Source: Crossiella sp. S99.2 (GTDB taxonomy: Bacteria; Actinomycetota; Actinomycetes; Mycobacteriales; Pseudonocardiaceae). Taken from it: 64,000 nt of DNA. Both the position numbers and the translations under genes were made by a program. The notes under the pieces were generated by a model. That model had not been told where the DNA came from and searched no databases. It saw only the letters and a list, made by a program, of their open reading frames with translations. How positions within the stretch are numbered: position 1 is the stretch's first letter; every line of letters starts with the position of its first letter. Positions 42,897 to 51,598 of this stretch are shown piece after piece. The DNA is taken from NCBI RefSeq assembly GCF_023094165.1, contig NZ_JALMDK010000009.1, forward strand, positions 62,001 through 126,000, written 5' to 3'.

Positions 42897-44009
42897 TCAC
42901 CTTTCGGCCGGGGTGGCTTCAATGGTCAGAGCCAAGTCGGTGGGGTTGGTGGCCGCGCCGATGCCGATGACGCGGCGGGTGTACTGCCCGGCGGGAATCC
43001 AGGGGTGGTCGGTGATGCCGAACACCGCGGTGAAGCCCGGGGCAAGCTGGTGGTGGGAAACCCCACCGGCCGGGACGTTGACCCGGGCGGACCACAGTTC
43101 GATCGGCCGCCGGTACAGCGCGGAGTAGGACCGGGCCAACCGGTCCAAGGTGGACAGTTCGCGCACCGAGGTGTGTTCGGTGACGATGTGGTCCACCAGC
43201 GGCCAGCCGCGGTCGGTCAACGTGTCGTCGCGGTGCAGGCCGATCAGCGATCCGCGTTCCCACCCGTCCCCGCGGACCCAGGTCCGGGAGGCTTGGTTGG
43301 TGGCGTCGGAGTCCACCGCCACCTCGGCCAGCCCGGTGCCGTAGTCCCAGGCCGGGGGCGCCCCTTCCCCGCCCAGGTACGGGGCGCCGATCCGCATGAC
43401 CCATTCGATCGCGATGCGGTCGGCGCGCAGCCGCGGCCGGAACTCAATGTCCGGCCCGAACTCCTCTGCGGTGATGGTGCGCAGAGCTTCACCGACGCTG
43501 CGCAGTTCGTAGCCGCGGTAGCTGCGGGTGTGCTCGCCGGGCAGGCGGGCGGGGAAGACGATCGGCAGCGCCCCGCCGCGGCGGGCGAGGTTGGCGCGCA
43601 CGATGTCGGCGGCCACCGTGCCCAGGGCGGCCGGGCCGAACGTGGAGTCTGCGGACGGGTCGGTCACCGAGGCGTAGGAGGCGGGCAGGATCGCGCGTTC
43701 GGCCAGCAGCTTCCACAACCCCGAGGCGCCCACCACCACGTTCGACCCGGCGACCCGGTGTGTCCACATCGGACCGGCCTGGGCCACCCAGTCGCCGTAG
43801 CACCACGCCAGGGAGATCCGGGGGTGGCCGAGGAGTCCGCGGACCCGGTCGCGTTCGGCCTCGGCCAGGTGCGCCACGGGGATGGTGGCTTGCAGGGAGC
43901 CGGGTTCGTTGACCCCGGCGGTGAACTGCGGGGCGCCGACGGTGTCGAGTTCGGCCACGATGCGCCCAGTGGTGGTCTCAAACGCCAGGCAGGTCCAGTT
44001 GGGAGACAA
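42897..44009 (-). CDS. Minor tail protein (Gp37-like)
   Basis: This 370-residue protein opens with LAFETTTGRIVAELDTVG and has LPGEHTRSYRGYELRSVGEA and WERGSLIGLHRDDTLTDRGW. This type of beta-rich protein follows the distal tail gene in many actinophages (Siphovirus ReqiPepy6 Gp37-like). It probably forms the tail tip or baseplate hub. It starts at TTG 44009. Confidence 0.7.
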   Translation of the reverse strand: MSPNWTCLAFETTTGRIVAELDTVGAPQFTAGVNEPGSLQATIPVAHLAEAERDRVRGLLGHPRISLAWCYGDWVAQAGPMWTHRVAGSNVVVGASGLWKLLAERAILPASYASVTDPSADSTFGPAALGTVAADIVRANLARRGGALPIVFPARLPGEHTRSYRGYELRSVGEALRTITAEEFGPDIEFRPRLRADRIAIEWVMRIGAPYLGGEGAPPAWDYGTGLAEVAVDSDATNQASRTWVRGDGWERGSLIGLHRDDTLTDRGWPLVDHIVTEHTSVRELSTLDRLARSYSALYRRPIELWSARVNVPAGGVSHHQLAPGFTAVFGITDHPWIPAGQYTRRVIGIGAATNPTDLALTIEATPAER

Positions 44010-44014
44010 GGGGG

Positions 44015-45115
44015 TCAGGCGGGCACCGCCTGCACGATCAGGGAGCCGTTGAACCCGGCGCTACCGATCCGGAAGTTGGCGTCCCCGAATGCCCGGGTCA
44101 CCAGCAACAGCACGGCGTGCGATCCGGTGAGCACGGCGGAGCGGCCGGGGTGGGTGATGGTCTGGCGGACCAGTCGCCGGGCGGTCCCGCCCGCTCCGCG
44201 CACCGCGGCGGTGTCCGGTCCGACGCCTACGCCAATCACCGGCCCGGCCGAGGAGTCCAGGCGCAACGTCAGGTCAGCGCGCCCGGCGGGCACACCCTCG
44301 CCTTCCTGATCGGAGGCTATGACCTCGGCGGCGCCGGTGGCCACGATGACGTAGGGCCAGCCCGGGTCGGGGACGGTCAGGTTGGCTACCAGGATCTCTG
44401 CTTCGGTGTGGCCGCGTCGTTCGGCCACGGTGGTGGTGATCGGCGGCGGGGCCAGGATGCCGCGCCACAGGGTGCCGTCGAAGTACTCCAGTCCGTTGCG
44501 GTGGCGGTAGGCGCCCGGGTGCGCCCCGGCTTCGCCGGGGTCGTCGCCGGGCAGCAGGACGCGCACGGCGCCGCGCAGGACCGCGGAGCGGCGGCGGTCG
44601 GTGATGCGGGTGGTGTCGATCGCATCGACTCCGGCCGGGCGGGTCAGCTCGGCCAGCACGATGGCGTTGCCGGGGGTCTCCGGCGGGGCCGGGGTGGGCG
44701 AGGCCCGGCCGGTGATGACCTCGGCCACCGGGCCGAGCGGGGCGGCGGGGTCGCCGATGGCGGGGTCCCACAGGCGGGCCACCACCAGGTCGGTGCGCGG
44801 GTTGGTCGGGTCGGCCGGGTCGGCGGGCACGGTGAGCGTGGCCGCCGACCAACAGAGGTAGGGGCCTTCGCCGGGGCGGGTGATGACGGCGTGGCCGGGC
44901 AGTACCTGGACGGCCCGGTCTGGGGTCGGCGCGGTGATCACCCGCAGGTCGCTCACGCGGCCGTCGGTGGTGGTGGAGGGCAGCACGCCGGGGCGGGTGG
45001 TGAACGGTGCGGCGGGCAGGGCGCCGAGGTAGGCGGCCATGGTGTGGCGGCCGTCGCGGGCGGAGTTGCGGCCTTGCAGCGACCACGCGTCGGTCATGGG
45101 AACGGCGGCGGGCAG
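44015..45115 (-). CDS. Tail/baseplate protein with apparent CTG start
   Basis: The protein has about 366 residues. The frame extends upstream to GTG 45130, but AAGGGGG lies five bases before CTG 45115 and the GTG lacks a site. ATG 45097 is another option. The body is beta-rich (LRVITAPTPDRAVQVLPGHA, FDGTLWRGILAPPPITTTVA). It sits between the distal tail and Gp37-like genes, so it is likely part of the baseplate. The exact family is not recognised. Confidence 0.6.
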   Translation of the reverse strand: MPAAVPMTDAWSLQGRNSARDGRHTMAAYLGALPAAPFTTRPGVLPSTTTDGRVSDLRVITAPTPDRAVQVLPGHAVITRPGEGPYLCWSAATLTVPADPADPTNPRTDLVVARLWDPAIGDPAAPLGPVAEVITGRASPTPAPPETPGNAIVLAELTRPAGVDAIDTTRITDRRRSAVLRGAVRVLLPGDDPGEAGAHPGAYRHRNGLEYFDGTLWRGILAPPPITTTVAERRGHTEAEILVANLTVPDPGWPYVIVATGAAEVIASDQEGEGVPAGRADLTLRLDSSAGPVIGVGVGPDTAAVRGAGGTARRLVRQTITHPGRSAVLTGSHAVLLLVTRAFGDANFRIGSAGFNGSLIVQAVPA

Positions 45116-45160
45116 GGTGTCCCCCTTCACTCAGATTCGATGACTTGCTGTAGTCGCCAG

Positions 45161-45200
45161 CAGTCAGGCCGGCATGAGCCGACCTGGGAAAACGTCCACG
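45161..45200. repeat. Intergenic GCCGGC element, degenerate copy 5
   Basis: GCCGGCAT (45168-45175) lies just upstream of the 45115 start. It is flanked by an imperfect hairpin (GACTTGCTG ... CAGCAGTC, about 45141-45165) and, downstream, by AAAACGTCC. It is in the 45116-45228 gap between the tail gene and the distal tail gene, and lacks the clear GCAGGTCAG box. Confidence 0.5.
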
Positions 45201-45228
45201 CCGGCCGGAGCTGGCGCTCTACGCTGGG

Positions 45229-46164
45229 TTACCACCAGGTGGTGTGCCACGCCGCGGTCAACAGCGCGTCGGCGGTGTAGCTGGTGGCCCGGAACGCGAC
45301 GGTGAGCGCCCCGCCGGGCGGGACGGAGAGCCAGGCGGCCTGACGGAGGTAGGGGCGGAAGCCGCCGATGCCGTCGCGGGTGACGGTGCGGCGGTGCGGA
45401 TGGGTGTCGATCACCAGCCTCTGCCCGGCGGCCAGGTCCCCGGCGAAGGCCAGCCCGGCGCCGGTGGCCGGGTCGATCACCTCGGGGAACTGGACCGGGC
45501 CGGTGATGGTGAAGGCGGGCCAGGCCGGGGCGCTGCCCGGGTTGGTCAGGGTCAGCGCGCCCGTGCTGGACGGGGTGCCGAAGTCCAGGCCGCCCAGGCC
45601 GCCACCGGTGAAGTCCAGGCTGCCCAGGCCCCCGGTATCCCAGTCCAGGCCGCCGCCGTCGCGGGGCAGCCCGGTGGACAGGGTGTTCGGGTAGGCCGAG
45701 TACCGGGCCGGGTCGGGGGCGGCCAGTTGCAGTGACCACCCGGCGTGCCGGGGTCCCTGCTGGTTGATCAGGACCGGGCCGTCCAGCTCCACCAGGCGCA
45801 CCGAGTCCTCACCGGTGCTGGTGTCGTTGTGCCGCAACGGATACAGCGCGTGCGGATCGGAGCACAGCCCGGCTAGCCGGATCTCCGCGGCCCGCCGGGT
45901 AACCGGGTTGGGTGCCCACAGCCACCCGGCCAGGGTGATGACCGCGGCACCGCGCCACGTCGGGGCGCGGTAGGTGCCATGGGTATCGGGGCGGTCTTCC
46001 CGGCCGGTGCGCACCGGCGCCGAGGAGAACCAGCCGGACTCATCGGTCACCACGATCTCAGCACCCCCGTTGGCGGCCGGGTCGCCGTTGAAGACCGTCC
46101 CGTCCACGGTCCAGGTCTCGGCCAGCGGCAGGCCGGTGGGGAACCCGGCGGTGGGGCTACTCAG
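45229..46164 (-). CDS. Distal tail protein (Dit-like), CTG start
   Basis: From CTG 46164 the protein is 311 residues. The family opening GLPLAETWTVDG lies before the first conventional start (GTG 46107), so that start would cut it off. GGGAGG ends five bases before the CTG, which overlaps the tape-measure TGA as CTGA. Later it has RLVELDGPVLINQQGPRH and LDFTGGGLGGLDFG. Dit forms the hub connecting the tail tube to the tip. Confidence 0.8.
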   Translation of the reverse strand: MSSPTAGFPTGLPLAETWTVDGTVFNGDPAANGGAEIVVTDESGWFSSAPVRTGREDRPDTHGTYRAPTWRGAAVITLAGWLWAPNPVTRRAAEIRLAGLCSDPHALYPLRHNDTSTGEDSVRLVELDGPVLINQQGPRHAGWSLQLAAPDPARYSAYPNTLSTGLPRDGGGLDWDTGGLGSLDFTGGGLGGLDFGTPSSTGALTLTNPGSAPAWPAFTITGPVQFPEVIDPATGAGLAFAGDLAAGQRLVIDTHPHRRTVTRDGIGGFRPYLRQAAWLSVPPGGALTVAFRATSYTADALLTAAWHTTWW

Positions 46165-48656
46165 CGGAACCTCCCTTGGAAGGCCAGGCGCCGGGCGACT
46201 TCGGCGGCTACGGACTCTTCGGACTGGCCTTCGCGCGGGTAGACGTTGATGACCACCCCGCCGGGTGCTCCGGCCGCCAGTTCGGTCCCGCCGGGCGGGC
46301 CGAACTCCGGCGGGGCGAACTCGGCCGCCTCGGCCAGCCGGGCCGCGGCGGCCAGGGCCAGGGGAATACCAGCGGTCATCCCGTCGGCGAAGCCCTCGGC
46401 GGTGAAGCGGCCGAGGCGGGCAAAGACCTTGCTGGGACTGGAGATTCCCAGGAACCGCTTGATGGCGTCCACCGCTCCGCGGGCCAGGTCACGGACCTTG
46501 TCATAGACCCACCGGGCCATGTCGCCGATGCCTTGGATTAATCCACGGACCATGTCCCGGCCGGTGTCCAGCAGCCAGCGGCCAGCGTCGCCGAGGGCGC
46601 GGCGGATGGTGCCGCCCAGGTCGGAGAAGAACCGCCCGGCCTCATCCAGCTTGCGGCCGATCCAGTCGGCAAGCTCCCCGATCCGGTCCCCGATCCATTG
46701 TGCCGCTTCGGAAATCCTGCTGCGAAGCCAGTTGAAAGCATGAATCACCTCGCTCACCACGCTGATCAAGAACCCTAGGATGTGGGCTGCGATCCGGACT
46801 CCGACACTGACCCCTTCCAGCCCGAACTTGACCTGTGGGAGGCTGTCGCTGATCAGCACACCCAGTTCGGTGATGAGCGTGGATATGGGCTCTAGCAACG
46901 GGTCTAGCGCATCGAAAAGGGCAAGTACCCCGTCCACCAACGGTTTCCAGTCGATTTTGGACAGTGCCTCGGCCAGTACCGTGAGCAGCTTCCCGGCCAG
47001 CTCCGCTATCGCCGGAAGCAGTGGCGCCAGCGCGGCAACCAGGTTCGACACCGCGGTGCCCAGGGGTTCCATGACCGGGGCGATAGTCTCAAGGGAAGTA
47101 CGCAGCGCGTCCAGCAGGGCTTGCGGTCCGCCGCCGGTCAACAGGGCGGTGATGAACTTCCCGATGGCCGGAACCACCACGGTGCCCACGATCTTGCCGA
47201 CTTCCAACAGGATCGGCAGCACGGCCGAGGCCACCGAGGCCAGGGTGGAGAACAGGCCGGACAGCATCTGCTGGCCCTCCGCGGAGCGCAGGAACGCACT
47301 GACCTGGCCGGTGAGCTGGGTGATGATCTGGAGCAGGCCGCCGCCGGTGTCCTGCCCGGCTTTCAGAACCGCGCCGATGATGTCCACGACGTTGCCCAGC
47401 AGTTCCCGCAGGGTGGCCAGGGTCTCCAACCCGGCGCTGATCCACTCGGCCAGACGACCGGATTCCCTTGCCTTGCCTACAAACTCGGCGAACTTCTGCG
47501 CTGCTTGCCCGGCCCCGGCGGTCAGGCCGGGCAGGAACTCCGAGGCCACCGCGGCCACGTCGCGAAACGCGGTCAGCAAGGGTTGAACGGCCTCGGTGAG
47601 GTTGAACAGCGCGGCCTGGCTGTTGCCGAAGATTCCGGCGGTGTCGCGGATGGTCTGCTGTTCAGCGGCGAAGGCCGCGAATCCGGCCGTGGCGTTGTTC
47701 AGGGAGCTGGCGGTGTCCACCAGGCCGGTGCGCAACACCGGAAGGTAGTCCGCCCCCAGGGTTTTCACCCGCTTGGCCATGCCGTCGAACAGTGCGTTCT
47801 GCACGTCCATGCGCAGGTCGCGGAAGCCGGGCGCGATCTCCCGCACTGCCACGGCAAAGCCGCGGGCGTTCGGCGCCAGTTGCTTGAGTGCTTCGTTGAA
47901 TGCCTTGGTGTCGTTGAGAGAAGACAGTGCGTCGCCGAGGCCGTGGAACCCCAGCTTCAACGTCACCGCCGCGGCCCCGGCCGCCAGCAGCGCGGCAGGC
48001 AGCAGGGCCACTGCGCCGGATGCCGTCGACGCAGCTCCGGCCAGGCTGACCAGGCCGCCGACGGCCAGGCCCACCCCGCCCGCGGACAGGCCCAGCTGGG
48101 TGAGCGAGAGCATGACCTTGCCGACCGCCGCGGCGGCGGCGCCCAGCCGGTCACGGTCCAGCTGCGCCCGCAGGTGAAACACCGCGCCCACGGACAGCCG
48201 CCCTACCAAGGCGGCCACGCTCAGCGCCAGCCGGACCGGGGTTTCCTTGGCCAGCTCGGCCTTGATCTCCAGTGCCCGCTGCACCACTGAGAGCTGACGC
48301 AGGTGGTCGGCCAGCTGGCCGCGCAGCCGGGCGAAGGCCGAGACTGGCACGGTCACCGGAATTTCCACCGGCGGCGCCGCGGCGGTGGCCAGCCGGGCCA
48401 GGATGGCCAATTCGGCCAGCACCTTGCGCACGTCCAGCCCGGCCGCCAGCTCCACCCGCGCAACCCGCTGAGCCACCACGGCGGCGGCCTTGGCCTGGCG
48501 GTCCAACCCGCTGGTGTCCAGCACCACCGGCAGGGCCAGCGCGGTGCGGTTCTCGGTGCGCTCGGCGAAGCGCTGTAGGGAGGGGACGAAGTTCCCGGTG
48601 TAGGGCCGTACCCGAAGCCGGAGACTTCCGACCTCCGGCCCACTGGCCTCTGCCAC
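46161..48656 (-). CDS. Tape measure protein
   Basis: This 831-residue protein is the longest gene of the operon, which sets tail length. It has alternating amphipathic helices and hydrophobic stretches (LVSLAGAASTASGAVALLPA). Near the C-terminus are repeats of WLRSRISEAAQWIGDRIGE, IGRKLDEAGRFFSDLGGTI and a PSKVFARLGRFTAEGFADGM motif common to tape measure proteins. It overlaps the Dit gene at its end. It starts at GTG 48656. Confidence 0.92.
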   Translation of the reverse strand: MAEASGPEVGSLRLRVRPYTGNFVPSLQRFAERTENRTALALPVVLDTSGLDRQAKAAAVVAQRVARVELAAGLDVRKVLAELAILARLATAAAPPVEIPVTVPVSAFARLRGQLADHLRQLSVVQRALEIKAELAKETPVRLALSVAALVGRLSVGAVFHLRAQLDRDRLGAAAAAVGKVMLSLTQLGLSAGGVGLAVGGLVSLAGAASTASGAVALLPAALLAAGAAAVTLKLGFHGLGDALSSLNDTKAFNEALKQLAPNARGFAVAVREIAPGFRDLRMDVQNALFDGMAKRVKTLGADYLPVLRTGLVDTASSLNNATAGFAAFAAEQQTIRDTAGIFGNSQAALFNLTEAVQPLLTAFRDVAAVASEFLPGLTAGAGQAAQKFAEFVGKARESGRLAEWISAGLETLATLRELLGNVVDIIGAVLKAGQDTGGGLLQIITQLTGQVSAFLRSAEGQQMLSGLFSTLASVASAVLPILLEVGKIVGTVVVPAIGKFITALLTGGGPQALLDALRTSLETIAPVMEPLGTAVSNLVAALAPLLPAIAELAGKLLTVLAEALSKIDWKPLVDGVLALFDALDPLLEPISTLITELGVLISDSLPQVKFGLEGVSVGVRIAAHILGFLISVVSEVIHAFNWLRSRISEAAQWIGDRIGELADWIGRKLDEAGRFFSDLGGTIRRALGDAGRWLLDTGRDMVRGLIQGIGDMARWVYDKVRDLARGAVDAIKRFLGISSPSKVFARLGRFTAEGFADGMTAGIPLALAAAARLAEAAEFAPPEFGPPGGTELAAGAPGGVVINVYPREGQSEESVAAEVARRLAFQGRFR

Positions 48657-48720
48657 CCGCGACCACCCCCCACCCGCACAGGAACGGAGGGAAGCCGGTC
48701 AGCCGCGACCGGCCCGCACA

Positions 48721-48788
48721 ACAGTCCATTGCAGACTGTCGCAAGTGGATCGGAGGCTCACGCCGGCGTGAAGGTCCCCGCAGGCCAG
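48721..48788. repeat. Intergenic GCCGGC element, copy 6 with palindrome-preserving changes
   Basis: CACGCCGGCGTG (48759-48770) is a 12-base palindrome in which both A/T flank positions changed together, so symmetry is kept. Ten bases later is GCAGGCCAG (48780-48788). ACAGTC (48721-48726) and GACTGT (48734-48739) form an upstream hairpin. It lies in the gap before tape measure. Confidence 0.7.
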
Positions 48789-48792
48789 AGAA

Positions 48793-49212
48793 CTAGGATT
48801 TGCGGGGTGTCCGGGCGCGGTGCCCGGCGATGGTGCGGGAGATCAGCCCGGCCGCGGCACCTCGGCGACGTAGCCGGGGCCGGGCAACGGGTTGTGGTCG
48901 GCGGCCGTGTCCGCCACCGCGCTGCCAGTTGCCCAGGCGGGCCGCGTCGGCCAGCGCGGCCAACAGGTAGCGGTCACCGGTCCAGCCGCGGTGTTCCGGG
49001 CCGCCGCGCAGGGAGGCCACGGTGGCACTGTCCTCGGGTAGCTGCTCGGCCAGGGCCAGCACACGGCGGGGGCTCAGCCCGGAACCCGGCCGGAGCACGT
49101 CGGCCAGGTCCAGGCCGTAGAAGCGGAGCAGGTCGGCCAGCAGGGCCGCGCCGTGGTCGGTGATCAGCTGGCCGAGCGCGAGGCTTCCCCCGGCTGGGTG
49201 TGCTCCGCCCAC
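48793..49212 (-). CDS. Tail assembly chaperone, frameshift portion
   Basis: This frame (ALLADLLRFYGLDLADVLRP, then SPRRVLALAEQLPEDSATVA) is the second domain of the two-part tail assembly chaperone. It lies in the -1 frame relative to the gene at 49164-49514 and has no good ribosome site of its own. It is expected to be made as a fusion through slippage at about 49185-49191. The C-terminal 30 residues are Arg-rich. Confidence 0.75.
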   Translation of the reverse strand: MGGAHPAGGSLALGQLITDHGAALLADLLRFYGLDLADVLRPGSGLSPRRVLALAEQLPEDSATVASLRGGPEHRGWTGDRYLLAALADAARLGNWQRGGGHGRRPQPVARPRLRRRGAAAGLISRTIAGHRARTPRKS

Positions 49213-49514
49213 CGCTGAAACAGCACCAGCACCAGGGCGGCGGCTTCGGGCTGAGCGTCCAGCTCAGTGAACAGCCGGTCCGGCTGGTCGGCACACAGAC
49301 AGAGCACGTGCCGCATGACCGCCATGGTGTCGTTGGTGGTGCGCGTGGTGGAGCCGTCCAGGGAGGAGAGCAGCTGTTCCACCTTGCTGCGGTCGGCCTC
49401 GGGCAGGCGCAGGACCGCGCGCAGGCGCACCGGCCCGGCCTCGGTGGTGTAGGTGAAGTCCCCGAACTGGCGTTCCATCTCGGCGTGCAGGTCGGCCAGG
49501 GTGAAGCTGGTCAT
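49164..49514 (-). CDS. Tail assembly chaperone, first ORF
   Basis: This 116-residue protein (TSFTLADLHAEMERQFGDFT, then EALVLVLF-like helical end) is the short form of the tail chaperone made before tape measure in siphoviruses. It is upstream of the frame-shifted second ORF. It starts at ATG 49514. Its last codons overlap the slip sequence. Confidence 0.8.
   Translation of the reverse strand: MTSFTLADLHAEMERQFGDFTYTTEAGPVRLRAVLRLPEADRSKVEQLLSSLDGSTTRTTNDTMAVMRHVLCLCADQPDRLFTELDAQPEAAALVLVLFQRWAEHTQPGEASRSAS
49185..49191 (-). other. Probable -1 ribosomal frameshift site (GGGGGAA)
   Basis: On the minus strand the run GGGGGAA lies within the codons CCG GGG GAA of the first chaperone ORF. A -1 shift gives GGG GGA AGC CTC, which reads straight into the GGSLALGQLITDHG start of the second ORF. 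The heptamer is not perfectly canonical, but a five-G run allows re-pairing. Confidence 0.6.
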
Positions 49515-49558
49515 GTCGTCTCGTTTCCGTTGGTGGACAAGGGAACGGTGGTAGTGAG

Positions 49559-50131
49559 CTACGGGGCCAGGGTGGCGCCGAGGCCGTCGGCAAGCCAGCG
49601 CTCGGAGGGCTGGCCGGATGCCTGTAGCCGGGTGAAGCGCAGCGGGAAGCGGAGAAAGTCATCCGCGGCGGCGCCGATGCCGCCGTTGCGGCGGATCGAG
49701 GTCCGCGGCCACCACAGCCCGGCGCGCTTGGCACCGTCCAGGAACACCAGCAGGACACCGCGTTCCGCGGTGCCGAACGCTGAGGGTGCGTCGTACTGGC
49801 CGGGCTTGGAGGTGTCCCCGCCGGGGCCGTAGAACAGGGTCAGCGTGTCGTTGGTCAGCTGGATGGAGTTCACTGACAGGAAGTCCACTGTGGCCTCGGT
49901 GATCTCCCGCAGGTTGCGGACCTGGCGGGAACCCTTGACCTCGGAGTCCCCGCCGTCGGTGTCGAACTCGATGTCTTCCTCGGTGGAGGAGTGGCCGAGG
50001 TCATCCCACCCGGCCGGGGCGGTGGCCGGGGCGGCCTTGACCATGGCCAGGGTCGGCGCCGGGCCACCCACCGGGGCGGTGAAGATGTGCACCACCGAGG
50101 GCAGGAAGACGGCAGAGTCGTTGAGCGGCAA
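49559..50131 (-). CDS. Major tail protein
   Basis: This 190-residue protein reads AVFLPSVVHIFTAPVGGPAP, TEEDIEFDTDGGDSEVKG and RLQASGQPSERWLA. Its length and position, just upstream of the chaperones and downstream of tail connectors, match the tail tube protein. It starts at TTG 50131 after AAGGAA. Confidence 0.8.
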   Translation of the reverse strand: MPLNDSAVFLPSVVHIFTAPVGGPAPTLAMVKAAPATAPAGWDDLGHSSTEEDIEFDTDGGDSEVKGSRQVRNLREITEATVDFLSVNSIQLTNDTLTLFYGPGGDTSKPGQYDAPSAFGTAERGVLLVFLDGAKRAGLWWPRTSIRRNGGIGAAADDFLRFPLRFTRLQASGQPSERWLADGLGATLAP

Positions 50132-50146
50132 CAGGTTCCTTCCGGA

Positions 50147-50554
50147 TCAGGGGGCAGGTGGCGGGCGGATGCCGAGTTCGTAGCTGGCCCGTATCCGGGT
50201 CAGGTTCTCCGGCTGGGCCGCGGTGCGGATCTCGGCCGGGCCGGACAGCTCACGGAAGCTGGCCAGGCTGCCCACCGTGGTGACGGCCTGGCGGCGGTAG
50301 GCGCCGAACAGCGCGGCCCGGACCTTCCCGGCGAGTTCGGCCGCGGCCGGGCGGGTGGCCGCCCAGCACTCGGCGGCCAGGGTGGCGCGGTCCAGCCAGA
50401 GCGGGTGAACCGCGGCGCCGCCGGTGCGCTGCACCCACACCAGCGGCATCCTGCGGGCCGAGGGCGCCGGGATGAGGGTGACCACGCTCAGGCCCGGCAG
50501 GGCCGCGCGCAGTACCGCGACCACCACCACCTCGGCCGGGGGCACCGCGTCCAA
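50147..50554 (-). CDS. Tail terminator or tail-completion protein
   Basis: This 135-residue protein (VVVVAVLRAALPGLSVVTLI, then RPAAAELAGKVRAALFGAYR) has the size and location of the tail terminator protein between head connectors and the major tail protein. It starts at TTG 50554. Sequence similarity to a specific family is only by pattern. Confidence 0.65.
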   Translation of the reverse strand: MDAVPPAEVVVVAVLRAALPGLSVVTLIPAPSARRMPLVWVQRTGGAAVHPLWLDRATLAAECWAATRPAAAELAGKVRAALFGAYRRQAVTTVGSLASFRELSGPAEIRTAAQPENLTRIRASYELGIRPPPAP

Positions 50555-50600
50555 CCATCACCCCCTCTCGGTCGGCGAGAACGGCGCGGTGCGGGCGGGG

Positions 50601-50888
50601 TCAGAGTCCGGCGGCCCGGCTGAGGATGTTCAGGCCGGGCACGAACTCGCCCGTGCTGGTGAGGTGGCCGAACTCGATAGCCACGACGGCCTTCCCGTCA
50701 TCGATCAGGTCCACGGTGGTGTCGGTCTTGTGGCGGTTGACCTCAACGCGGGTGTCCCCGTCGTGGCGATGCTCGGCCAGCAGGCTGGTTGCCCGTGCTC
50801 CGATCTGCTTGGCCTCGGCGGCCACGGCGGCCTTGACCCCGCGCATGTGGGTTACGACGTAGACGGTGTTGCGTTTGATGGTTGCCAA
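50601..50888 (-). CDS. Neck protein, HK97 gp10-like/DUF5403-type
   Basis: This 95-residue protein (TIKRNTVYVVTHMRGVKAAV, then VNRHKTDTTVDLIDDGKAVV and IEFGHL) is of the small neck/connector type seen before the tail terminator in actinophages. It starts at TTG 50888. Its end is 46 bases before the next gene. Confidence 0.65.
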   Translation of the reverse strand: MATIKRNTVYVVTHMRGVKAAVAAEAKQIGARATSLLAEHRHDGDTRVEVNRHKTDTTVDLIDDGKAVVAIEFGHLTSTGEFVPGLNILSRAAGL

Positions 50889-51227
50889 TCAGCCTGCTTT
50901 CTTGATGGTGGCGCGCACGTGGTGCAGGGGCGGGTGTGCTTGCCACTGCTGGGGTTCTCCGTCCACTTCATACCGTTGGCCGCGCCAGTCCACCGCCGAC
51001 CAGGCGGTGACCGGAGCGGCCTGGGTGTAGACCCGGTACCGCTCGGTGGAGCGCTGCCCGGTGGTGTGGTCTTCGGTGGTGTCCAAGGGAAAGACCCAGC
51101 AGCCGGGCACGGTGACCGGCCGGGTGAAGTCCGGCGCGGCCACCGGGTTGCCCTCGGCGTCGGTCGTGTGGTGTTCGGGGTAGACGGTCAACGTCTCCGG
51201 GCCGTCGGTGAGCAGGCTCAGCAGCAC
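50889..51227 (-). CDS. Head-tail connector (small)
   Basis: The protein has about 112 residues from GTG 51227 (LSLLTDGPETLTVYPEHHTT, then RSTERYRVYTQAAPVTAWSA). A CTG two codons later (51221) overlaps the upstream stop as CTGA and is five bases after a GGGGGG tract, so it may be the true start. It is a head-closure/adaptor protein by position. Confidence 0.6.
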   Translation of the reverse strand: MLLSLLTDGPETLTVYPEHHTTDAEGNPVAAPDFTRPVTVPGCWVFPLDTTEDHTTGQRSTERYRVYTQAAPVTAWSAVDWRGQRYEVDGEPQQWQAHPPLHHVRATIKKAG

Positions 51228-51598
51228 CCCCCTGTGCAGGTCGGCCGCGGCGGCGCAGCGCCGGGCAGGATGGTGAAGGCGTCGCCCGGCGCCAGCTGGG
51301 TCCACTCCTCGCCGGTGGGGTCCAGGGCGGTGGGGTCACCGCCGAGAAGCTGGTAGCTGTAGTCCCCCAGGTTCTCAGCCCGGTATCCCTTGGGGTTGCG
51401 CATGTTGCGGGCCACGATCGCGGCCAGCACAGCCGCCGCCGAGGCCGGAACCCGCACGGCCAGGCGAGGTTTGGCGCCGGTGATCCTCGCCCACGACAGC
51501 GCGGCCAGCACGCGGGCGCGGGCGGCTTCGGCGGCGGTCAGGGAGTCCTTGCCCAGCAGGGCGGCCACCGCGGCAGGGTCAACCTCGGGTACGGGCAC
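51218..51598 (-). CDS. Head-tail connector protein (gp6-like)
   Basis: The protein has about 126 residues. It has helical segments AAVAALLGKDSLTAAEAARA and RVLAALSWARITGAKPRLAV and ends ...TILPGAAPPRPTCTGG. The all-helix pattern is typical of gp6-type connectors. GTG 51598 is the chosen start. It overlaps the previous gene by 20 bases and the next gene at its end. Confidence 0.65.
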   Translation of the reverse strand: MPVPEVDPAAVAALLGKDSLTAAEAARARVLAALSWARITGAKPRLAVRVPASAAAVLAAIVARNMRNPKGYRAENLGDYSYQLLGGDPTALDPTGEEWTQLAPGDAFTILPGAAPPRPTCTGGCC

